Of a DNA stretch of 64,000 nucleotides, positions 57,300 through 64,000 are shown one piece after another. The notes below the pieces were generated by a model. That model was not told the DNA's origin, did no database searches, and saw only the letters and a program-made list of their open reading frames with translations. The position numbers were made by a program, and so were the translations under genes. The stretch lies in contig JAWQUS010000020.1 in assembly GCA_036365455.1 (NCBI GenBank), positions 6,793,001 through 6,857,000 of the forward strand, written 5' to 3'. Every line of letters starts with the position of its first letter. Position 1 is the stretch's first letter. This stretch comes from Macrosoma leucophasiata (Eukaryota; Arthropoda; Insecta; Lepidoptera; Hedylidae).

Positions 57300-57638
57300 A
57301 CCCTTGAAACGTCCCTCTGCCGGGCCCGAGTCTTTCTCCTTTTTGGAGGGAGGCCTAGAGCAAACTCCATCACGCTGTTCCAATACGGGTTAGTGGAGAT
57401 ACGGGTTAGTGGAGATACGGGTTAGTGGTCAACTCGCTGTCGGATCTTTTCAAACCTCCGACAGGGTTTAACGACTGCTATCTATCGATAGCAACCGGGA
57501 CCGACGACTAAACGTGCCTTCCGAAGCACGGAAACACCCATTTTTTAATTTTGCCCCTAGGGGTACCTACCGCGCTCGTATCGCACATCCAAGTAGATCG
57601 CTTGCGATCTACACCAGCCACGAGACCATGCGCGCTTC
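57300..57638 (+). repeat. H repeat copy 3 with a triplicated motif
   Basis: Full H layout ending 'ccatgcgcgcttc' and followed by an AAT microsatellite. It contains three tandem copies of a 16-bp unit (AGATACGGGTTAGTGG, about 57387-57428) that occurs once in the H copy at 14090. Confidence 0.7.
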
Positions 57639-57714
57639 AAATAATAATAATAATTAATTATAAATAAATATATCTATTAACGTTATACGTCGGTGTTAAG
57701 GAATCGGAACTTGA

Positions 57715-57980
57715 CAACCTCCCCCTCCCCACACTCGGAATTCTCTTCTAAAAAAGAACATTCTTCCGATAGTGCAGACAGTGAACCGAACAATGGCGGT
57801 CAAAGCATTCTAGTGATAGCATGTTGAATAACGCAAGATACCGTAACAGCGTCGTACGATAAAACTACCGCCACTGCGATCGCCAATCCGCATGCCAAGC
57901 GTGGCTATTATGGCAAATCCCTCCTTATGCGGAGGCTTTGGTTCAGCCGTGGACGTTTTGCGGCTAAAGTGATGATGAAC
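57715..57980 (+). repeat. G repeat, near-complete copy
   Basis: 'attcttccgatagtgcagac', 'cagcgtcgtacgataaaact', 'ccgccactgcgatcgcc' and the tail 'gtggacgttttgcggctaaa' then 'gtgatgatga'. Best reference for the G core that is rearranged at 4055. Confidence 0.7.
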
Positions 57981-58036
57981 GTTATAAATCCATTTTTGGG
58001 TCACTGGTTTACTTATAGGTTAGGATCCCACTGCAG

Positions 58037-58448
58037 AATCATTTCGTTCATCCAGATATGCTGCAAACCTATGTTTAACGCATATTTATAATCTAGAGAA
58101 TATATATCCACTAGGTGGCCTATCAAAAAATGACCGCAAGCACCTTTTTATATTTTTTTTGAGAAATATTTGTTTTTTCAATAAAATATCGTCCACTTCA
58201 CGGCAATATGTATTAAGACTGAAAAATCACGGGTGACGTTGCGCACTTGGCCGCCCCTACGTATTTTCATTCCGCCCCGATAACTTTTAACGTCCATGAC
58301 GTACATGTATTATTTATATATCAATATATGCCATTTTTTTAATTATTTTTAGCATATTTTGATAGGCAACCTAGTGGATATATATTCTCTAGATTATAAA
58401 TATGCGTAAAAATTAGGTTTGCAGCATATCCGGATGAACGAAATGATT
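58037..58448. mobile_element. F element: 412-bp foldback with 96-bp arms
   Basis: Arms 58037-58132 and 58353-58448 are inverted copies with few differences (AATCATTTCGTTCATCC outer end). The interior of about 220 bp has no ORF. No target duplication is clear. The strong arm similarity suggests recent movement or conversion. Foldback/MITE by inference. Confidence 0.85.
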
Positions 58449-58454
58449 ACCTAT

Positions 58455-58955
58455 TATTTTATTGTTTTAAGTATGACCAAATTTCATCTCAATCGCTTCA
58501 ATAGTTTTCAAACAAAATGACTGTGACAAACGGATAAACACACAAACAGACTCACGAGCAATGCTATAAAGGTTCCGTGTTCCTCTTGTGATACCAACAC
58601 CTAAAATAAAGACGATTTTCAATAATTATGTCTCGCTTATACAATTAACGTATAAATCCTACTTATATGGTATGTTAGATGGCCTCAAATGACCCATACG
58701 TTTTACAGTCATAATATATCGTAGGTACCTGTCCGCCTCACTGGACCCTTGGCTAGTTAGGAAACAATTAGCTTTTGATCTTTTCCATATAAGTCTAAGC
58801 TAGCCAGTCTAGCCATTATCCGTAACGAGCTTTTGTGCTATCAATGGTCATTTCCCCAAATATAAAAAGGTCTGTGTTTCTTGAGATACAATTATTATCC
58901 TATTTATTTACTCCTTAGTTGGTACGTGGAACTTAAATTGCGATTATATAATGAC
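58455..58955. other. mostly unannotated stretch
   Basis: 58480-58560 ('aaatttcatctcaatcgctt') resembles a common LINE/SINE-tail type, too short to call. Confidence 0.3.
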
Positions 58956-58959
58956 TACA

Positions 58960-59190
58960 CCATTGCTCTCTAGTGGAGGAGGTAGTAAATATAATAATGT
59001 GCGATGGGCAGCAGCGTCCCACAGAAAAACTACCGCCACTGCGACCGCTAATCCGCCTGCCAAGCGTAGCGATTCAGATATATTTTCCCTTAATTACGCA
59101 TAACACAACACTGTTGTAGACGTCTTTGTGGAAGGCTTTGTCCAACTGTGGACGTCTTTCGACTAAAGCGATAAAGATGATAAGTTAGGT
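58960..59190 (+). repeat. G repeat, diverged copy
   Basis: 'cagcagcgtcccacag', 'aaactaccgccactgcgacc', 'gcctgccaagcgtagcgatt' and 'gtggacgtctttcgactaaa' are in G order. Confidence 0.6.
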
Positions 59191-59204
59191 CAAATAAAAA
59201 AAAA

Positions 59205-59282
59205 CTACCATCTCGCGGCAAGCAGATAAGGTAATGCGGTGGTGCCTACGACCGCGAGCTCTGTCAGTGGACCACCAGTAAA
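59205..59282 (+). repeat. A repeat, head fragment
   Basis: 'taatgcggtggtgcctacg' to 'ggaccaccagtaaaaa'. It is directly followed by the C tail at 59288. Confidence 0.6.
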
Positions 59283-59287
59283 AAAGT

Positions 59288-59605
59288 AGTAAAACGTAAC
59301 TTCACGCCTGTAATCCCCGAAGGGGTAGGCATAGGTAAATGCATGCATTCAATTATACATGCAAACACCCACCACTCGCCGGTTAGGTTTTTGGCCCATG
59401 TAACAGGTGGCGAACCTGTTGCCATCTCCGGGCACATTACCAAACTCCGGGGTACTGGGCAACTTCCAGAAAATGGAAAAATCCCAATAGAAGCAGAGAT
59501 AAAGGATTTTAAACCGTTATCTGTGATAGTCCCCGACCCGGGAATCGAACCCAGGACCTCCAGCGCAATAGTAGTGGCCTGCTACCACTACGCTACTGAA
59601 GCAGT
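59288..59605 (-). repeat. C repeat, complete copy
   Basis: Full-length tRNA-derived SINE on the minus strand. The head has an A-box region TAGCGTAGTGGTAGCAGG (59579-59596) and a B box GGTTCGATTCC (59541-59551). The body carries 'ctgggcaacttccagaaaat', 'gcacattaccaaactccggg', 'gaacctgttgccatctccgg' and 'gaagttacgtttt' at the 3' end (59288-59300). Reference for the rearranged copy at 28186. Confidence 0.8.
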
Positions 59606-59609
59606 AAAA

Positions 59610-61082
59610 AAGTAGTGTTGTCATGTATTGTCATATACCTTGACAACTATTAAAATTCAAGTCAGTTCTAAAATTATAACAACTAAGCTGCCGCAGGACG
59701 GACGGACCGATATGATAAAACCATAAAAGTAGGTACCTCGTAAACTACGTAACCAAACAAACACAGTTTTAAAAAAAACAAGCCACATTATACGTGAAAT
59801 CAATAATCCACAGTGAGTTCAAAACATTACATCAACCCCTAACTGCTTGTTAGAGTACAAAAGGAATTTCAAAGTTAGTGGACTAAAGTTACCAGTGTCG
59901 CCCGAAGTGGCTCAAAGTGAAAAGTGGACTGAAACTTTTCAATCAGGCACAGGCCCGTATGGTTGCAAATTAAAGAGACCGGTATTCGTTGGCTGCTTAG
60001 TATGGAATTACCATTGCAGGATTTAAAAATACATTTTAGTTTTTCGTATAAGAATAGCCGGTTCGTCAATATGTAACTTATAGATAATTGTTCTGGGCAC
60101 CCTTGAAATTAATATGCCCGGTAATTTCAATAGGCAATAATATTATGACTCTGACATCCTTATGCTGGGTGAAATTTTAGTAAGTGTTTTCCGGCGGCGG
60201 GAACCATTTTCTTGCAGTGGTATTATCGAAATATGTACGAGTATAAGAATAACGGTCAAATACTCAAACGTCACTTACGATTTAAGTGGGAAAAAGTGGG
60301 GAAAAGTGGGACTTAAAAGTCTTCTGTCTTTATAAAACACGTTCAAACGCGCACATTTGAGCGTTGCCATTAGTATAAAAAAATATTTTCAAATAACATT
60401 AAAATGATCACCATCTCGAAATCGTAAGAAAAGATTCACTAAACTTCACGATTATATGCTATATGAACTACTTAGTGTAAATAACAATGAGTAATCAATG
60501 TTCAGAGCAAAACAGGCTCAGGTGCATTGTTGTAGGATATAATATCATTGGTTGTAGGTATGGCATAATAAATAAAAAATAATTTATATACATCGATTGT
60601 ACGACTACTACCAAAACACAATAATTTTGCTGGGGGAAATTGAAAAAAATTGAATTCTCCAAAGGAGATGTTTCAATTTGGGATATAGCTTGTGCATGTA
60701 CCAAAAAAAGGAGAAAAATATCTTGATTTCAGGAAAAATAATAATTTGTAATTTTTTGTCTCGATCGCTTAGTACGAAAAAAAAATAGTTTTGAAATATT
60801 GCCGTATAATTGATATACTACAACAACATGGCGGCGTCTTGAATGACAATGTATAACTTCGTTCAAAAATCGAATCAAACGGCACGGTACTCATGAACAT
60901 ATGAATGGTTAAATAATAAAGGGATACGTTGACGTTTACAGAGCAGAGTACTACAGTAAATGTACCTGCAGCTTTTAAGTAAAAAATATTTTAACTGAGC
61001 TAAATGCTCAACAAAAACAACAAAAACAAAAATACTGTAAAATGCGATTATTTCAGAACGAAAAACGGCATCGATCTTGTCA
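59610..61082. other. mostly unannotated stretch
   Basis: A short C-like scrap lies at 60100-60150 ('atatgcccggtaatttcaat'). Otherwise AT-rich without recognised genes. Confidence 0.35.
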
Positions 61083-61083
61083 T

Positions 61084-61831
61084 TAGAGATGTCGCGATGC
61101 TTTCTGATCAATTTTTGAATTGATACGAATCGAAGTGTCATAAATCGATCCACGGTCAGATCAACGAGGGAAAAATCGATGTCCGATTTATCGATCTGTT
61201 TTTATATTTTGACCTCTTGGTATTTTTGTAGATGGGTGTAGGCTGCATTCATCACTTACATCCATGTGAACTGCATGCTGGTCTTTCACCTTCGTTGCAT
61301 ATAATATATCATAATATCTATAAGTATTGTGTAACTCGAAGTTGTAGTAGGTATGTAATTTTTCACTGTATTTGTGTTAATTTGTATCTACATTGTACTG
61401 TTTGTATCATAGAGCAACACCAGAGGGGAGTAGCCATATGCAGGCTTTCCCACCAGTCAAAGTACAAGCCTAAATGGGCCTATACCTTTCGCCTATATGT
61501 TTAAATGTTTGCGTGAAATTGTTTCTGTATATTGTTAAAGTCAAGGTGTGAGTTTCGTAGTAATAGACGATTTTTCCCCGCAAAAAATGACAGACTGTTT
61601 TGCATCGGTAATAAACGCTATGGCTACTCCCCTCCAGTACGCCGCGGCCGGTGGCCCGTGTTGGTCTATGGTTTGTATGGTTGTTATTGAAACAAAAAGA
61701 TCACATCTCGATTCTCTAGGGTGAATTATCGATTTACTGACGTGATCTTGTACTACGGATCGATTAAAATAATCGATTCTTGCCGCGAAAAATCGATATT
61801 CCGATTAATAAACCTCAGATTGATATCCCTA
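61084..61831. mobile_element. N element: hAT-like, non-autonomous (748 bp)
   Basis: Starts TAGAGATGTCGCGATG and ends GATATCCCTA, approximate inverted copies. The flanks CTTGTCAT (61076-61083) and ATTGTCAT (61832-61839) match at seven of eight positions, as expected of an 8-bp hAT duplication. Subterminal regions are rich in 'atcgat' motifs on both sides (61120-61200 and 61710-61800), a pattern compatible with transposase-binding repeats. No transposase ORF. An old A tail (61205-61310) is nested inside. A 16-bp inverted pair (61423-61438 with 61619-61634) suggests a second nested unit. Confidence 0.7.
61205..61310 (-). repeat. A repeat, tail fragment nested in N
   Basis: 'gtaggctgcattcatcactt' and 'gtgaactgcatgctggtctt' match the old A tail. 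Confidence 0.55.
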
Positions 61832-61839
61832 ATTGTCAT

Positions 61840-62485
61840 GTCACCTGACATTGACAATTCAGTGTTTTAGAAACGTCAAGCATTTTTTAAATAAATCTTG
61901 TGCTAAAAATACACAAATAATTTTCAAAAAAGAATGTTCGTATTAGTTTAATGGGTTCATTTCCCTGTTACCCTTATATGCACAAGTAATGGCCCAAGTC
62001 CCATAGAACTTTGAACCATCTCCTTTCTTATACAACGTTATCAACGTATGAAATTAAGCGATGCAGGAGTTTGCAGAGTGCGTACATTACACTATAATCA
62101 TCTCTTACAATTATATCACAATCTTCAATAAAATACTCTTCTCCTCCTTCATCAGCCAACACTATTCAAAACCGATATTCCCCATTCATACACGTACCCA
62201 CACTAACATAAATACATTTGAAGAAACTAAGATTGTAAGTCGAAAAACTTAGTAAAGGGGGCGCGCAGGGCACGAGGAGGTAAGTGAATTTATTATCTCC
62301 CACTATCCGCGAGCATCGCCGATGCCCTCTCACTGATCGTGCAGACGAGCGTTTGAAACATTCTAAGTTTATTTATCTAGAAATAATTTACTCACTTAAA
62401 CTGTGAATTCTAATATAGGTACTACGTAACAGTCCGTGGACATCCTCTCAGTAAAGTGATATGATGAGCACAATACGCTTCTCAA
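61840..62485. other. unannotated stretch
   Basis: No recognised feature; GC-richer around 62255-62340. Confidence 0.3.
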
Positions 62486-62487
62486 TT

Positions 62488-62575
62488 AAACTCACATCCC
62501 CACACTAGGTATAAATGTCGTGGGTGTCGTTGTAATATATACACAATACGTACAAACCCTTCGAAGTCATACGGT
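62488..62575 (-). repeat. J repeat fragment
   Basis: 'ccccacactaggtataaatg' and 'cgtgggtgtcgttgtaat' match the J 3' body. The head is mostly lost after a deletion ('cccttcgaagtcatacgg'). Confidence 0.5.
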
Positions 62576-62728
62576 CTAAGTAAATGTTACGAAAAATAAA
62601 TAATGACACGCAATAAATATTAGGAGTTTCAAAACCGGACACTCCTCTTGGTAGCACGGTCCCAGTTTTTTGCATTCAATTTACCACACTTTCCCCACAG
62701 TAACATGGCAGCTGACATGAAAAAGTCC

Positions 62729-62820
62729 TTTTCTAACTTAAAGAAATCTGTTAAAGTTAGAGCAGGATGTGAAATGTTACAATAACTTTAACTTTACCAA
62801 AAGTCGTGGTGCAACCCAGG
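62729..62820 (-). mobile_element. D element, half copy
   Basis: The minus strand reads CCTGGGTTGCACCACGAC and continues through the D arm and loop, then stops. The second arm is absent. Confidence 0.6.
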
Positions 62821-62824
62821 TTTC

Positions 62825-63620
62825 CTACTCCGTCAAATCAATTAGGAACGGAACCGACTGTTTGTTCGCGATGTCTTCTCTATATTATTATATTAACCTC
62901 ATTAGGAATTTCAGCGTTTGAAACGCTCATCTGTAATGATTTCTGCGGCTTGTAGAGTTTTGGCCTTTACGGATTATACCCGCATTCTTGATTGAGATAG
63001 AATTTTGCGGTGTGAGAGATTAAAGTTTGTAGTTGTTATAAAGAAACTTACAAAAATGTTCACACTTACGGTCAGTTTAAGCTTGAGACCACAACTTTAG
63101 ACGAACAAAATTATATCTATCAACATTTTTTTTACACTGAATAATGAAGAAACAGCGTTTGTTAATACAAACTGACCGCATACAAACTTTGCGGTCTTAT
63201 GAAAACAAGAAACGTAATCAAAGCAATTTTGTTTAAAAATAAAATGACCAGAACGCGCGTGATGGTCGAATATTTTACAAAGTCCGGGAGCCAAATTCCG
63301 ATGTTTTGAGTGTCGCATGTCCGAAAATAATCATTTTGGAGTAAAACGCACTTTATTTGGTGCGGTCAGTGAATGCGCTTTGTCTTTGACACGTTTATTT
63401 GAAATGGACTTATTGGGAACACAAAGAACATTTTACACAGATTTAGACTATTTATTACGTTTTTAGTAGGTGTATAACTCTTTTCACAAATAGTAAATAA
63501 GTTCACTGATTTTAATAAAATTAAATCAACCACGAGTTATAACATGGATGAAAGCACATCAGTTTTAAATATAATTAATAGAATAAACCGCCTCAGTCGC
63601 AGACATCTAAATAATGAGAC
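62825..63620. other. unannotated stretch
   Basis: No recognised feature. Confidence 0.3.
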
Positions 63621-63624
63621 AATG

Positions 63625-63735
63625 CTTTAATTATTCGCAATAACACATGCGGGTGAATTTAAGAAATAAAATATGTCTCCCTATTTTTAATTTCTTAATA
63701 TTTTTCTGCACCTCGAATCTGCGATCCTCAGGATC
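63625..63735 (-). repeat. K repeat, partial
   Basis: The body 'gcaataacacatgcgggtga' matches 110-200 and is followed by part of the tRNA-like head ('cctcgaatctgcgatcctca'). The A-box half is replaced by LINE sequence from 63736. Confidence 0.55.
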
Positions 63736-63960
63736 CAGGAGGTCGTTTCCGCCCAGAACGTATAAATAATGCAATAAAATTCCCTTTGGGATATTCTCTG
63801 GGTCCTACAATATGGAGTTCTTCAAAACTGACGTCAAAAGAGTCCTTCAGGGCTACCAAGCGCATTGCCAACTCCCTGGCCCTGGTGTTGCAAATGTTCA
63901 TAGACGACACTGACCACTTTCCATGAGGTTTGGTTGTCTGTCAATCTTTTGACATTGAAA
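63736..63960 (+). pseudogene. CR1/Jockey-like LINE C-terminus and 3' UTR, second copy
   Basis: Homologous to 47480-47690: 'caatatggagttcttcaaaac', 'gacgtcaaaagagtccttca', 'gttgcaaatgttcatag' and 'ctgtcaatcttttgacat'. One frame reads YNMEFFKTDVKRVLQG. Truncated at its 5' side against the K head. Confidence 0.65.
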
Positions 63961-63964
63961 AAAT

Positions 63965-64000
63965 GTGTTCGATGAATGACATAAAGCTCGGCGAATCGTG
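63965..64000 (+). repeat. possible C repeat start or scrap at window edge
   Basis: The last bases, 'cggcgaatcgtg', match a C phrase also found at 28427. Too short to be firm. Confidence 0.2.

Overview
This window looks like gene-poor nuclear DNA from a lepidopteran insect (moth or butterfly). The basis is repeat content: the sequence is AT-rich and carries mariner, RTE-type and CR1/Jockey-type pieces, tRNA-derived SINEs, and a very abundant short repeat whose 3' tail (a 'gcagtcatcacttaacatc'-like stretch, then 'tgcatgcttgtttgccac' and poly-A) I know from Lepidoptera. The species cannot be named from sequence alone. I recognise no intact host protein-coding gene, rRNA or functional tRNA. All recognisable coding sequence is decayed transposable-element protein.

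Working repeat labels used below. A: about 290 bp poly-A-tailed retroposon, 28 full or partial copies. B: about 220 bp element flanked by 8-bp direct repeats, two copies. C: tRNA-derived SINE of about 320 bp. D: 152-bp foldback MITE. E: 255-bp MITE with TA target duplication. F: 412-bp foldback element. G: short repeat with an RTE-like tail. H: repeat ending in 'ccatgcgcgcttc'. I: 'actagctgtgcccgc' repeat with a GACA microsatellite. J: second tRNA-derived SINE. K: third tRNA-like SINE. O: repeat with a 'gtccgtctgtctg'-type core. N: 748-bp hAT-like element.

Layout. 1-8 kb: K, D, A, B nested in A, G with a perfect palindrome, an RTE scrap and an unidentified 146-codon ORF. 8-20 kb: LINE C-terminus, AT-rich spacer, internally deleted mariner, H, a foldback element, A nested in G, then a long unannotated stretch. 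20-29 kb: D, truncated mariner, LINE tail, E, J, I and C. 29.7-31 kb: a GC-rich minisatellite of 15-bp units that reverses orientation once. 31-40 kb: A, J, H and a degenerate RTE reverse transcriptase, then the longest mariner copy (1270 bp, both ends, frameshifted). 40-50 kb: foldback element, B nested in C, CR1/Jockey C-terminus, second E. 50-64 kb: long inverted duplication around K, A, Jockey RT remnant, G, H, F, C, N and K.

The most unusual features are the inverted minisatellite, a set of perfect or near-perfect palindromes built inside dispersed repeats (4173, 28204, 32565, 51801, 54877), which look like template-switch products, and repeat B, which makes 8-bp target duplications but has no obvious terminal inverted repeats. 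Nothing here forms a recognisable multi-gene system.
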